In this document: piece after piece, positions 51,783-60,686 of the stretch
Numbering within the stretch: position 1 is the stretch's first letter
Layout: every line of letters begins with the position of its first letter
DNA from: CAVRAZ01 sp963719135
GTDB taxonomy: Bacteria > Pseudomonadota > Gammaproteobacteria > DSM-19610
Reading direction: 5' to 3'
Assembly (NCBI GenBank): GCA_963719135.1
Contig: CAVRAZ010000005.1
Location: 186,001-250,000, forward strand
Length of the DNA: 64,000 nt
Translations under genes and position numbers: made by a program
Notes under the pieces: generated by a model
Database searches by the model: none
The model's input: the letters and a program-made list of their open reading frames with translations, nothing else
What the model was told of the DNA's origin: nothing

Positions 51783-52204
51783 ATGACCGAGACGACCGTC
51801 ACCGCGGCCGCGCTGACCGCGCGCAGGGCAAGAACCGCGGCCGCCACCTTTAATGCGGGTAATATCGTCGCGCTGCTGGCGCCGATACCGCTCGGCATGA
51901 TCTGGCTGGGCCGGTCCATGGTCGTTTATGCCATGAATCGCCATCACCCGAATCCGAAGGTGGGTGAGTATACCCAACGGGCCGCCTACCGGTTTTACGG
52001 AATCACGGGTTTTTTGTCGCGGCGGCCACGTTCATTCCAGGGGATGCATGGTGGTATTACCTGGCCGCCTGGGGTGCAGCCGCACTCATCCTTATCCCCT
52101 GGTCGATCGCCGATCTGTTCAGAATCGGCAGGGATGCCTGGGAAGACACACTGATCACGGAATCGAGCGATGGAAACGATATCAGACACTCGCGACACCC
52201 TTGA
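51783..52204 (+). pseudogene. Small membrane protein interrupted by a 1-nt frameshift in a T run
   Basis: Reading from ATG 51783 gives a membrane segment (NIVALLAPIPLGMIWLGRSM) up to YRFYGITGF; the frame then turns into arginine/proline-rich noise. After the T run at 52010-52015, the +1-base frame continues naturally as FFVAAATFIPGDAWWYYLAA and WGAAALILIPWSIADLFRIG, ending with TGA at 52202-52204. Seven T instead of six would restore one 140-aa protein with about three helices. The gene overlaps the bioB start by 35 bp. It may be a sequencing error, slippage-decoded, or truly broken. I do not know its function. Confidence 0.65.
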
Positions 52205-53159
52205 GCCGGCACCCGATGCGCGTGCCCGGCACGACTGGAGCCAGACCGAGATCGAGGCCCTGTTCAATCTGCCCTTCAACGAATTGCTGTTCCGTGCTCA
52301 GCAGACCCTTCGCCGCCATTTCGATCCCAATGCCGTCCAGGTAAGCACCCTCCTGAGCATCAAGACCGGTGGTTGTCCCGAAGACTGTGCCTATTGTCCC
52401 CAAAGCGTGCATCACGCGACATCGGTTGAAGCTGATGCCCTGATGGCAGTGGATGATGTGGTGGCCGCGGCAAGGCGGGCCAGGGAATCCGGCGCGAGCC
52501 GTTTTTGCATGGGCGCGGCCTGGCGCAATCCGCGCGGCAGGAGCTTCGAACGGGTGCTGGAGATGGTCGAACGCGTTCGCGCCGAAGGACTGGAAACCTG
52601 CATGACGCTGGGCATGCTGGAGGCCGAACAGGCGGAACGCCTCAAACAGGCGGGGCTGGACTACTACAACCACAACCTCGACACGTCACCCGAGTTCTAC
52701 GGCAACATCATCAGCACGCGCACCTATCAGGACCGCCTCGACACGCTGCGGCACGTGCGCGATGCCGGTATCAGCGTCTGTTGCGGTGGAATCGTCGGCA
52801 TGGGCGAGACGCGGGCCGATCGGGCGTCCTTTTTGCGCGCGCTCGCGAATCAGAAGCCGCACCCTGAGAGTGTGCCCATCAACGAACTGGTGAAAGTCGA
52901 GGGCACGCCGCTGGAAAATGAGGCCGCGCTCGATCCGTTCGAGTTCGTGCGGACCGTTGCGGTCGCACGCATCCTGATGCCCCTGTCGTATGTGCGGCTG
53001 TCGGCTGGCCGTGAGCAGATGTCGGACGCGACGCAGGCCTTGTGCTTCCTCGCCGGCGCCAATTCGATTTTCTACGGAGAAAAGCTCCTGACCACCGGCA
53101 ACCCGGACGCGGAGCACGATCGGCGCCTGTTCGAGCGTCTGGGCTTGCATCCTGCCTGA
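52170..53159 (+). CDS. bioB: Biotin synthase BioB
   Basis: The 329-aa radical-SAM enzyme inserts sulfur into dethiobiotin, the final step of biotin synthesis. The radical-SAM cluster motif is GGCPEDCAYCPQS (CxxxCxxC). Auxiliary [2Fe-2S] ligands include the cysteine in ETCMTLGM and ISVCCGGIVGMGET. NELVKVEGTPLE and YVRLSAGREQMSD are also diagnostic. It leads the bioBFHCD operon, and its start overlaps the frameshifted gene upstream. Confidence 0.97.
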   Translation: METISDTRDTLEPAPDARARHDWSQTEIEALFNLPFNELLFRAQQTLRRHFDPNAVQVSTLLSIKTGGCPEDCAYCPQSVHHATSVEADALMAVDDVVAAARRARESGASRFCMGAAWRNPRGRSFERVLEMVERVRAEGLETCMTLGMLEAEQAERLKQAGLDYYNHNLDTSPEFYGNIISTRTYQDRLDTLRHVRDAGISVCCGGIVGMGETRADRASFLRALANQKPHPESVPINELVKVEGTPLENEAALDPFEFVRTVAVARILMPLSYVRLSAGREQMSDATQALCFLAGANSIFYGEKLLTTGNPDAEHDRRLFERLGLHPA

Positions 53160-53162
53160 ATC

Positions 53163-54329
53163 ATGCGCGATCTAGCGGCCGTCCTGGACGAACGCCGCCG
53201 CCAGGGCCTGTACCGGACACGGCAAAGTCTGAGCGGACCGCAGGGCGTCCGCCTGACCATCGACGGCACGGACTATCTGTCTTTCTGCAGCAACGACTAC
53301 CTGGGTCTCGCCAATCATCCCGATGTGCGCAAAGCCTTCATCGAAGGCGTCGATCGTTTCGGTGTCGGCAGCGGCGCGGCGCATCTGATTACGGGGCACA
53401 GCTACGCGCATGAGGCGCTGGAAGAGGATCTGGCGTTATTCCTCGGCTGCCGCCGCACCCTGGTTTTTTCGACCGGCTATATGGCTAATCTGGGCGTGAT
53501 CGATGCGCTATTGGACAACAGCGCATCGATCTACGAAGACCGTCTGAATCATGCGTCGCTGCTTGACGGCGCGCGCTTGTGCGGCGCCAGCCTGAAGCGG
53601 TTTCGTCACGCCGACCCGGACGCACTCGCGCGCAAGATGGCTGCCGACGGCACGGAGACCGACGATCTGATTGCGACCGATGGCGTGTTCAGCATGGACG
53701 GTGATTGCGCCCCGTTGAAAGTGCTCGCCGCTATCGCGGACGCGCACCGGAGTTGGCTGCTGGTGGACGACGCGCACGGCTTCGGTGTGCTGGGCGACGC
53801 GGGGCGCGGCTGGTTTCATGATCAACTGGGGGTGCCCACGGGCAATCACATCCTGATGGCCACCCTGGGAAAGGCGTGTGGCACGTTTGGCGCATTTGTC
53901 GCGGGCGATGACGACCTGGTCGAAACGCTGATACAACAGGCGCGCACCTATATATATACGACGGCGCCGCCCCCCGCAGTTGCCTGGGCGACGCGCGAAG
54001 CCTTGCGGCAACTTCAGAAAGCCGATGAGCGCCGCGCACATCTGCATCGGTTGATCGCGCAGTTCCGCGCGGGGGCGGTGACGCGGGGATTGCCGCTGGA
54101 ACCGTCGACCAGCCCGATTCAGCCGCTGATTGTCGGCGACGCAGCCGCAGCGTCCGACTTGAGCGATGCATTGCGCCGCCGGGGCATCCTGGTGACGGCA
54201 ATACGGCCGCCGACGGTGCCGAAAGGAACCGCGCGTCTGCGCATCACGTTTTCCGCCAGTCACAGCGTGGCAGACGTGGCGTCGCTGCTCGAAGTGTTGG
54301 CTGCAGCCTTCGGAGCGCCCCGCACATGA
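53163..54329 (+). CDS. bioF: 8-amino-7-oxononanoate synthase BioF
   Basis: The 388-aa PLP enzyme condenses pimeloyl-ACP with alanine. The nucleophilic lysine is in LMATLGKACGTFGAFVAG and the aspartate contacting PLP in LLVDDAHGFGVLG. GSGAAHLITGHS and NHASLLDGARLCGA are also family sequence. It starts 3 bp after the bioB stop and overlaps bioH by 4 bp (ATGA). Confidence 0.96.
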   Translation: MRDLAAVLDERRRQGLYRTRQSLSGPQGVRLTIDGTDYLSFCSNDYLGLANHPDVRKAFIEGVDRFGVGSGAAHLITGHSYAHEALEEDLALFLGCRRTLVFSTGYMANLGVIDALLDNSASIYEDRLNHASLLDGARLCGASLKRFRHADPDALARKMAADGTETDDLIATDGVFSMDGDCAPLKVLAAIADAHRSWLLVDDAHGFGVLGDAGRGWFHDQLGVPTGNHILMATLGKACGTFGAFVAGDDDLVETLIQQARTYIYTTAPPPAVAWATREALRQLQKADERRAHLHRLIAQFRAGAVTRGLPLEPSTSPIQPLIVGDAAAASDLSDALRRRGILVTAIRPPTVPKGTARLRITFSASHSVADVASLLEVLAAAFGAPRT

Positions 54330-55108
54330 GCCTGGCGATACAAGCGCGGGGGCAGGGGCCCGATCTGGTGCTGCTCCACGGGTGGGGGCTGCACTCCGGC
54401 GTCTGGTCGCCGTTCGTCGACCAACTGGCGGGGCGATTTACCTGCCACCTCATCGATCTGCCCGGACACGGCGACAGCCCGCTGGACGGCTGCCACGATC
54501 TGGACGATTGGGTCGACGCCGTATGTGGGGTCGCGCCGCCGCGCGCCAACTGGATCGGTTGGTCGCTGGGCGGACTGGTTGCGCAACAGGCGGCCTTGCG
54601 CCACCCGGACAGGGTCAGCGGGGTGGTGCTCGCAGCGTCGACGCCGCGCTTCGTAACCGCGCCGGACTGGCCGTGTGCGGTCAGTGGGGAGTCGCTTGGC
54701 TTGTTCGTCGACGAGTACGAGACGGACTTCGAGCGTGTGCTGCAGCGGTTTCTGACCCTGCAGGTCAGCGGCAGCCGCGACCGGTCGGCCACACTACAGA
54801 TACTGCGCGCCGAGTTTGCGCGGAAACCGCCGCCGCGGCCGGACGGCCTGCGCGCCGGCCTGGAAATACTGAAAACCGCTGATTTCCGGGAGGCGCTCCC
54901 GGCGTTTCCGGTGCCGCTCTATTTTCTGCTCGGTGAATTCGACATGCTGATCCCGGCGCCAATCGTATCGCGACTGGGCGACGTGCCCGTCAGGCTGGTC
55001 GAGGGTGCGGGACACGCGCCGTTCATTTCACACGCTGACCTCTGTGCGGGTACCGTAGCACAGTGGTTGATCGATTCAGACGAGTCGGAATCCATTGGCG
55101 GAAGATAA
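54326..55108 (+). CDS. bioH: Pimeloyl-ACP methyl ester esterase BioH
   Basis: The 260-aa alpha/beta hydrolase frees pimeloyl-ACP from its methyl ester, ending chain building by BioC. The start LVLLHGWGLHSGVW, the nucleophile elbow IGWSLGGLVAQ, the acid region YFLLGEFDMLIPAPI and the catalytic histidine in EGAGHAPFISH are all present. It overlaps bioF by 4 bp and bioC by 14 bp. Confidence 0.95.
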   Translation: MSLAIQARGQGPDLVLLHGWGLHSGVWSPFVDQLAGRFTCHLIDLPGHGDSPLDGCHDLDDWVDAVCGVAPPRANWIGWSLGGLVAQQAALRHPDRVSGVVLAASTPRFVTAPDWPCAVSGESLGLFVDEYETDFERVLQRFLTLQVSGSRDRSATLQILRAEFARKPPPRPDGLRAGLEILKTADFREALPAFPVPLYFLLGEFDMLIPAPIVSRLGDVPVRLVEGAGHAPFISHADLCAGTVAQWLIDSDESESIGGR

Positions 55109-55946
55109 TGACTTCGAGCTGGACCGACGCTTGGCACGCGCCTCGTTCGACCGTGCGGCGGCGCACTACGATCAGGCGGCGGTGTTGCAGCATGAGGTGG
55201 AGTCACGCCTGCTGGAGCGCCTCGGGCTCGTCAAGCTGGACCCGTTGCACGTTCTCGATCTGGGCTGCGGCACAGGTCGCGGCAGCGCGGCACTGTTGGG
55301 ACGCTACAAGCGCGCGCACGTGGTGGCGTGCGATATCGCCACCAACATGCTGGCGCAAACGCGCGCCCGCGGACGCTGGCTGCGCCGGCCGTCGTGCGTC
55401 GGCGGCGACGCCGAATGGCTGCCGTTCGCGGACAACAGTTTCGATCTGGTGTATTCCAACCTGATGCTGCAGTGGTGCGATGATCTCGACCGGGCATTTC
55501 GCGAAATCAGTCGGGTGCTGGCCCCCGGCGGTCTGTTGATTTTCACGACGTTCGGTCCCGACACCCTGAAGGAGTTGCGCGGCAGCTGGTCCCAGGTCGA
55601 TCGCTATACGCACGTGAATGCCTTCATGGACATGCACGACATCGGCGATGCACTGCTGCGCTGCGGTCTGGCCGAGCCGGTCATGGATGTCGAGCGACTC
55701 ACCGTCACCTACCGGGACGTGCGCGGCCTGATGCGGGACCTGAAGGCGATCGGCGCCCACAATGTCACGCGCGGCCGTTCGCGCGGCCTGACCGGCAAAC
55801 AGAGACTGATACAATTCATCGCCGCTTACGAGCGATACCGCCGTGCCGACGGTCTGCTGCCGGCCAGCTACGAAGTCGTCAACGGTCATGCCTGGGCGCG
55901 CGACCGGGCGGTGTCGATTCCGCTCGACCGGTTGAAGAAGACATGA
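55095..55946 (+). CDS. bioC: Malonyl-ACP O-methyltransferase BioC
   Basis: The 283-aa SAM-dependent methyltransferase methylates malonyl-ACP to start pimeloyl synthesis. Motif I VLDLGCGTGRGSAALL and the region DLVYSNLMLQWCDDLDRAFR, typical of BioC, are present. SFDRAAAHYDQAAVLQHEV is the usual N-terminal block. The start is TTG 55095, inside the bioH end. It overlaps bioD by 4 bp. Confidence 0.95.
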   Translation: MAEDNDFELDRRLARASFDRAAAHYDQAAVLQHEVESRLLERLGLVKLDPLHVLDLGCGTGRGSAALLGRYKRAHVVACDIATNMLAQTRARGRWLRRPSCVGGDAEWLPFADNSFDLVYSNLMLQWCDDLDRAFREISRVLAPGGLLIFTTFGPDTLKELRGSWSQVDRYTHVNAFMDMHDIGDALLRCGLAEPVMDVERLTVTYRDVRGLMRDLKAIGAHNVTRGRSRGLTGKQRLIQFIAAYERYRRADGLLPASYEVVNGHAWARDRAVSIPLDRLKKT

Positions 55947-56650
55947 CGTCGGGTCTGTTCGTCACCGGTACGGACACCGGCGTCGGCAAGACCCGCGTGG
56001 CGGCTGCGCTCGTGGCCTGGGGCACCCTCGAGGGTTTGCGGATGGCCGCCATGAAGCCGGTCGCGACCGGCTGTCATTGGACCGAAGCAGGCTTGCGCAA
56101 TGAAGATGCGCAACATCTGATGGCGTGCGCATCAGCGCCGGCAGAGTACGAACTGGTCAACCCCTATGCGTTCGAGCCGCCGGTGGCGCCGCACCTCGCG
56201 GCTGCCGCGGCGGGCGCGGCGATCGACAAGGCGCATATCCTTGCTTCATTCCGGCGGTTGGCCGGCGCCGCCGACCGGGTGATCGTCGAAGGCGTCGGCG
56301 GCTGGAAGGTTCCGATCAACCTGTCCGAAACGATGGAGGATGTCGCCACAGCCTTGGGCCTGCCCGTGGTTCTGGTCATCGGCGTGCGCTTGGGCTGTCT
56401 CAATCACGCACTGCTGACGGCCGAAGCCATCGAGCGCAGCGGCCTGCGGATGGCGGGCTGGGTAGCCAATCATATCGATGAGGACTGCGCGCTGGCCGGC
56501 CGGAACGTAGAGACCCTGTGCGCCATGCTGGACTGCCCGCCGCTGGCCGTCGTGCCCTGGTCCCGGGACGGTGCGCCGACAACTGCGCAGCGGTTCGACC
56601 GGGCGCGAATGCAGCGGCTGTTGTCTTGGCCGCGCGAGTTCGGGTCATGA
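55943..56650 (+). CDS. bioD: Dethiobiotin synthetase BioD
   Basis: The 235-aa enzyme closes the ureido ring of dethiobiotin with ATP and CO2. The P-loop FVTGTDTGVGKTRVAAAL is at the N-terminus, MKPVATG binds substrate, and VEGVGGWKVPIN carries the conserved glutamate/glycine. Length is standard. It is the last gene of bioBFHCD. No bioA is present in the window, so it must be encoded elsewhere or replaced. Confidence 0.96.
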   Translation: MTSGLFVTGTDTGVGKTRVAAALVAWGTLEGLRMAAMKPVATGCHWTEAGLRNEDAQHLMACASAPAEYELVNPYAFEPPVAPHLAAAAAGAAIDKAHILASFRRLAGAADRVIVEGVGGWKVPINLSETMEDVATALGLPVVLVIGVRLGCLNHALLTAEAIERSGLRMAGWVANHIDEDCALAGRNVETLCAMLDCPPLAVVPWSRDGAPTTAQRFDRARMQRLLSWPREFGS

Positions 56651-57034
56651 CAATAGCCGGAACCTAGTTTCTCCGCTCGGAAGACGGGAACACGGGGAAG
56701 TCCTCGCGTCCGGCCGTGCGGGGTTCTTGAAATTGCGAGTGTGGCTGCCGCCGTCGGGCTGCGTCATCAATATCCGCGCCGAAACATCCGACCCGGCCGA
56801 TCGCACCCAATTTCCGGTGGCGAGAAAGCAGCGGTATCACCGATCAAAAAAGATTGTATCTATAAGAATATGCTTATTTACTAACTAATCGAGGTATAAG
56901 TTGGTGATATGGCGAATTTTTGCAACGGCAAATCGTTATTTCTTGTTGCGCACGTTTGGAACGCTGGGGTAGCATTCGGGGCGCTTGAACGCGTGCTTGA
57001 TCTGGGTCTGCGACCGCGCGTCCGGAGGTTTGGG
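56651..57034. promoter_or_regulatory. Intergenic region before the cytochrome oxidase genes
   Basis: This 384-bp gap contains an AT-rich stretch at about 56840-56900 (GATCAAAAAAGATTG, then TATAAGAATATGCTTATTTAC), in strong contrast to the neighbours. It probably holds the promoter of the DUF2244-cox operon. I cannot settle exact boxes. A 42-codon in-frame extension of the DUF2244 gene covers the right end, but the best ribosome site is at the inner GTG. Confidence 0.4.
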
Positions 57035-57517
57035 GTGGTAGCAACGCACTTCGACAGCGAGTCGGCCACCCGACAATTCCTGATCCGACCGAATTGTTCC
57101 CTGTCCTGGAAAGAGGCGAAGCGTTTCTATTTCGGGATGGTTGCGGTGTCGATGAGCATCGCATTGCTGTTCGCGTCGCGCGGGCTCTGGCTGGTTCTGC
57201 CGTTCGCGGGTCTGGAAATGCTGGTGCTCGGCGGTGCGTTGTACTGTGTCGCGCAGCGTGCGCGGCGCTGGCAGTTGGTCCTGGTCGGCCGCGATAAAGT
57301 TGAAATCTGCAACCTTGGGCGTTCCCCCGCGCCTGGCGTGATCCTGCAGCGCGCGTGGGCCCGGGTTGAGTTGCAGAGTCCGGACCACGCCTGGTACCCG
57401 AGCCGTCTGACCATTGGTTCGCACGGTCGATTCGTCGAGATCGGTCGCTGTCTGAGTGACACAGAGCGGTCGCTGCTGGCCGAGGAGTTGAGTTTGGCGC
57501 TGCGTTCGGCCGCATGA
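57035..57517 (+). CDS. DUF2244 integral membrane protein
   Basis: The 160-aa protein has two hydrophobic helices (YFGMVAVSMSIALLFASRG; WLVLPFAGLEMLVLGGALY), then a soluble beta-rich C-terminal part. The conserved N-terminal NCSLSWKEAKRFYFGM fits DUF2244. I chose GTG 57035 because GGAGG lies six bases upstream and the length then equals the family size; ATG 56909 gives 42 unrelated residues. It lies directly before coxB and is probably linked to oxidase assembly, though no role is proven. Confidence 0.85.
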   Translation: MVATHFDSESATRQFLIRPNCSLSWKEAKRFYFGMVAVSMSIALLFASRGLWLVLPFAGLEMLVLGGALYCVAQRARRWQLVLVGRDKVEICNLGRSPAPGVILQRAWARVELQSPDHAWYPSRLTIGSHGRFVEIGRCLSDTERSLLAEELSLALRSAA

Positions 57518-57567
57518 GCCGTTTGCCGAATATAACTACGTTGGGAGCTGGAAGGAGAGACGCTGGC

Positions 57568-58695
57568 ATGTTGGCACGAAAAGCAAGACAGATACTGACC
57601 CCGCTGGCCTGTGCGGCGCTGATGCTGGGATCCGCATCGGCATCCGCCGACTACGCGCTGAACATGCGCCGCGGCGTCACCCCGATCAGCCACGAGGCCT
57701 ACGACCTCCACATGATGATCTTCTATGTCTGTGTGGCGATCGGAACCGTGGTCTTCGGCACGATGATTATTTCCATGATCAAGCACCGTAAGTCGAAGGG
57801 CGCGACGCCGGCGCAGTTTCACGAGAGCACGGCGGTCGAAATCGCCTGGACCATCGTGCCGTTTCTGATCCTGATCGGCATGGCGATACCGGCGACCAAG
57901 GCGCTGGTGGCGATGGAGGACACCAGCAATTCCGACGTCACCATCAAGGTGACCGGCTATCAGTGGAAATGGGGCTACGATTACGTCGACGAAGGCGTCA
58001 GCTTCATCGCCTCCCTCGCGACACCGCACAGCCAGGTCGTCAACGAACAGCCCAAGGACAAGAACTACCTCCTCGAGGTCGACAACCCCCTGGTGGTGCC
58101 GATCAACAAGAAAGTCCGGTTGCTGATCACGTCGAGCGACGTCATCCATGCCTGGTGGGTTCCGGAACTGGGCATGAAGAAAGACGCGATCCCCGGCTTC
58201 GTCAACCAGATGTGGTTCAAGATCGAAAAGGAAGGCACCTACCGCGGCCAGTGCGCCGAGTTGTGCGGCAAGGATCATGGCTTCATGCCGATCGTGGTGG
58301 TCGCCAAGAACGACGCTGATTACCAGCAGTGGCTGGTTGCGCAGAAGACCGCGTCCGATGCAGACGCCGCCGCCGTGGACAAGGAGTGGTCGAAATCGGA
58401 CCTGATGGCGCGTGGCGAGAAGGTCTACTTCGCCAACTGCAAGGCCTGCCATCAGGAAACCGGTGAAGGTATGCCGCCGGCAATTCCGGCGCTGAAGGGC
58501 AGTGCGATTGCCACCGGCCCCATCGATGCTCACCTGGATCGCGTCATGAACGGCAAGCCCGGTACGGCGATGGCCGCGTTCGGCATCCAGTTGAGCGATA
58601 TCGATATCGCCTCCGTGATTACCTACGAGCGTAACTCCTGGGGCAACGACACCGGCGATCTGATTCAGCCTTCTGCAGTAAAAGCCGCCCGCTAG
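57568..58695 (+). CDS. coxB: Cytochrome c oxidase subunit II with fused cytochrome c domain
   Basis: The 375-aa protein has a signal sequence, two membrane helices (FYVCVAIGTVVFGTMIISMI; EIAWTIVPFLILIGMAIP), the CuA domain (VIHAWWVPELGMKKDAIPGF, then GQCAELCGKDHGFMPIVV) and a C-terminal cytochrome c domain with CKACHQETGEGMPPA. This fused form is common in proteobacterial caa3-type oxidases. ATG 57568 has GGAG upstream. The methionine and the paired cysteines of the CuA site are intact. Confidence 0.96.
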   Translation: MLARKARQILTPLACAALMLGSASASADYALNMRRGVTPISHEAYDLHMMIFYVCVAIGTVVFGTMIISMIKHRKSKGATPAQFHESTAVEIAWTIVPFLILIGMAIPATKALVAMEDTSNSDVTIKVTGYQWKWGYDYVDEGVSFIASLATPHSQVVNEQPKDKNYLLEVDNPLVVPINKKVRLLITSSDVIHAWWVPELGMKKDAIPGFVNQMWFKIEKEGTYRGQCAELCGKDHGFMPIVVVAKNDADYQQWLVAQKTASDADAAAVDKEWSKSDLMARGEKVYFANCKACHQETGEGMPPAIPALKGSAIATGPIDAHLDRVMNGKPGTAMAAFGIQLSDIDIASVITYERNSWGNDTGDLIQPSAVKAAR

Positions 58696-58714
58696 GGTTG
58701 TGGAGGAAGACGTT

Positions 58715-60292
58715 ATGAGCACAGCGACGACACACGAAGCACATCACCACGGCCCCGAGCGCGGACTGCTGCGTTGGGTGTTTACCACCAACCACAAGGA
58801 TATAGGCACGCTCTACCTGCTGTTCGCGCTCCTGATGTTCTTCGTCGGCGGCTCCATGGCGATGATCATCCGCGCTGAGCTGTTCGAACCGGGCCTCCAG
58901 TTCGTCAACCCTCAGTTTTTCAATTCCATGACGACCATGCACGCGCTGGTCATGATTTTCGGCGCCGTCATGCCGGCCTTCGTCGGTCTGGCCAACTGGC
59001 TGATACCGATGATGATCGGCGCGCCCGACATGGCGCTGCCGCGCATGAACAACTGGAGCTTCTGGATCCTGCCGTTCGCGTTCTCGATTCTGCTGTCGAC
59101 GCTGTTCATGCAAGGCGGCGCGCCGGCCGGCGGCTGGACCATGTATCCGCCGCTCGTGCTGCAGACAGGTGATGCCTTCCCGTTTCTGATTTTCGCGGTG
59201 CACCTGATGGGTATTTCCTCCATCATGGGTGCAATCAATATCATCGTGACCATCGTCAACATGCGCGCGCCGGGCATGACGCTGATGAAAATGCCGTTGT
59301 TCGTCTGGACCTGGCTGATTACGGCGTACCTGCTGATCGCGGTCATGCCGGTGCTCGCCGGCTCGGTGACGATGCTGCTGACCGACCGGTTCTTCGGCAC
59401 CTCTTTCTTTAACGCGGCCGGCGGCGGCGATCCCGTCATGTTCCAGCACATCTTCTGGTTCTTCGGGCACCCGGAAGTGTACATCATGATTCTGCCGGCA
59501 TTCGGCATCGTTTCGCAGATCATTCCGACGTTCGCGCGCAAGCCGTTGTTCGGCTACAGCTCGATGGTGTACGCCACCGCTTCGATCGCCTTCCTGTCGT
59601 TCATCGTCTGGGCGCACCACATGTTCACCGTGGGCATACCGCTGACCGGCGAATTGTTCTTCATGTACGCGACCATGCTGATCGCGGTGCCGACCGGCGT
59701 GAAGGTGTTCAACTGGGTGTCGACCATGTGGCGGGGTTCGATGACGTTCGAGACCCCGATGCTGTTCGCCATCGGCTTTGTCATCATGTTCACCATCGGC
59801 GGATTCTCGGGCCTGATGCTGGCCATCACCCCCGTGGACTTCCAGTACCACGATACCTATTTCGTCGTGGCCCATTTCCATTACGTGCTGGTCACGGGCG
59901 CCGTGTTCGCGATCATGGCGGCGACCTACTACTGGATACCCAAGTGGACCGGCCACATGTACGACGAGAAGCTGGGCAAGCTGCATTTCTGGCTGTCGAC
60001 GGTCTCGGTGAACGTGCTGTTCTTCCCGCAGCACTTTCTGGGGCTGGCCGGCATGCCGCGCCGTATTCCGGACTACGCGGTGCAGTTCACGGGATTCAAC
60101 CAGATCTCCAGTATCGGCGGCTTCGCGTTCGGCCTCTCTCAGTTGCTGTTTGCCTACATTATCTTCAAGTGTATCCGCGGCGGTGTGAAGGCTACCGACC
60201 GTGTCTGGGAAGGCGCGCATGGTCTGGAGTTCGAGCACCTGCCGTCGCCGCCTCCATACCACAGCTTCGAGACTGCGCCTGAGGTCAAGTAA
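58715..60292 (+). CDS. coxA: Cytochrome c oxidase subunit I
   Basis: The 525-aa protein has about twelve membrane helices. It begins with TTNHKDIGTLYLLFALLMFF, the helix that follows the first conserved block. FWFFGHPEVYIMILPAFGI gives the cross-linked His-Tyr of CuB and the family glutamate. WAHHMFTVG supplies the other CuB histidines, and FVVAHFHYVLVTGA the heme ligands. The residues suit an A-type heme-copper oxidase. GGAGG stands 9 nt before ATG 58715. It pumps protons and reduces oxygen at the end of sulfur-electron transport. Confidence 0.97.
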   Translation: MSTATTHEAHHHGPERGLLRWVFTTNHKDIGTLYLLFALLMFFVGGSMAMIIRAELFEPGLQFVNPQFFNSMTTMHALVMIFGAVMPAFVGLANWLIPMMIGAPDMALPRMNNWSFWILPFAFSILLSTLFMQGGAPAGGWTMYPPLVLQTGDAFPFLIFAVHLMGISSIMGAINIIVTIVNMRAPGMTLMKMPLFVWTWLITAYLLIAVMPVLAGSVTMLLTDRFFGTSFFNAAGGGDPVMFQHIFWFFGHPEVYIMILPAFGIVSQIIPTFARKPLFGYSSMVYATASIAFLSFIVWAHHMFTVGIPLTGELFFMYATMLIAVPTGVKVFNWVSTMWRGSMTFETPMLFAIGFVIMFTIGGFSGLMLAITPVDFQYHDTYFVVAHFHYVLVTGAVFAIMAATYYWIPKWTGHMYDEKLGKLHFWLSTVSVNVLFFPQHFLGLAGMPRRIPDYAVQFTGFNQISSIGGFAFGLSQLLFAYIIFKCIRGGVKATDRVWEGAHGLEFEHLPSPPPYHSFETAPEVK

Positions 60293-60356
60293 AAGACGGG
60301 CATGGGGGCGCCGTGTCGTGTCACGCGGCGCTCCGACTTCGTTGCGGTGAACGAGA

Positions 60357-60464
60357 GTGGCGGAAACGAACAGGAAGAAACGCTCCTATTGGCTGGCCGG
60401 CATGCTGGGCTTGGTCGCGCTGGCTATTTATGCGGCCTTCATCTGGATGACCGGGAGAAGTTGA
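60357..60464 (+). CDS. 35-aa cytochrome oxidase small assembly protein
   Basis: A very short membrane protein read from GTG 60357: basic N-terminus (ETNRKKRSYW) followed by one hydrophobic helix (LAGMLGLVALAIYAAFIW) and TGRS at the end. An in-frame stop at 60348 rules out a longer version. Small proteins of this shape lie between coxA and ctaG in many proteobacteria and help oxidase assembly. The ribosome site is weak. Confidence 0.7.
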   Translation: MAETNRKKRSYWLAGMLGLVALAIYAAFIWMTGRS

Positions 60465-60468
60465 ACGA

Positions 60469-60660
60469 ATGTCGGACCGAGCCGGCACAGATAACCGGCG
60501 GGTGTTGAGGCGGCTGCTGTTCCTTGTGGCGGGGATGTTCGGGTTCGTGTTCGCGCTGGTGCCGCTGTGCAACGTGTTTTGCTATTGGACGGGGATGAAC
60601 GGCAAGACCAGCTTGACGCTGGCCTGCACGTTTTTTGATAAACAGAACCAGACGGATTGA
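60469..60660 (+). CDS. Cox11/CtaG-like protein reduced to its membrane anchor
   Basis: The 63-aa product starts SDRAGTDNRRVLRRLLFLVA and continues GMFGFVFALVPLCNVFCYW and TGMNGKTSL, which match the N-terminal anchor region of CtaG. CtaG, normally about 190 aa, inserts copper into the CuB site through a periplasmic domain with a CxC motif. That whole domain is missing: the frame ends TFFDKQNQTD and coxC begins 26 bp later. No remnant of the missing part is seen in any frame. It is either a relic or a shortened, altered assembly factor. Confidence 0.75.
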   Translation: MSDRAGTDNRRVLRRLLFLVAGMFGFVFALVPLCNVFCYWTGMNGKTSLTLACTFFDKQNQTD

Positions 60661-60686
60661 AAATTTGCCTTGAAGAGGATTGAGGA

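Noticed and set aside
58619..60262. Antisense open frame of 547 codons opposite coxA
   Set aside because: Highly charged shadow of the membrane protein gene coxA.
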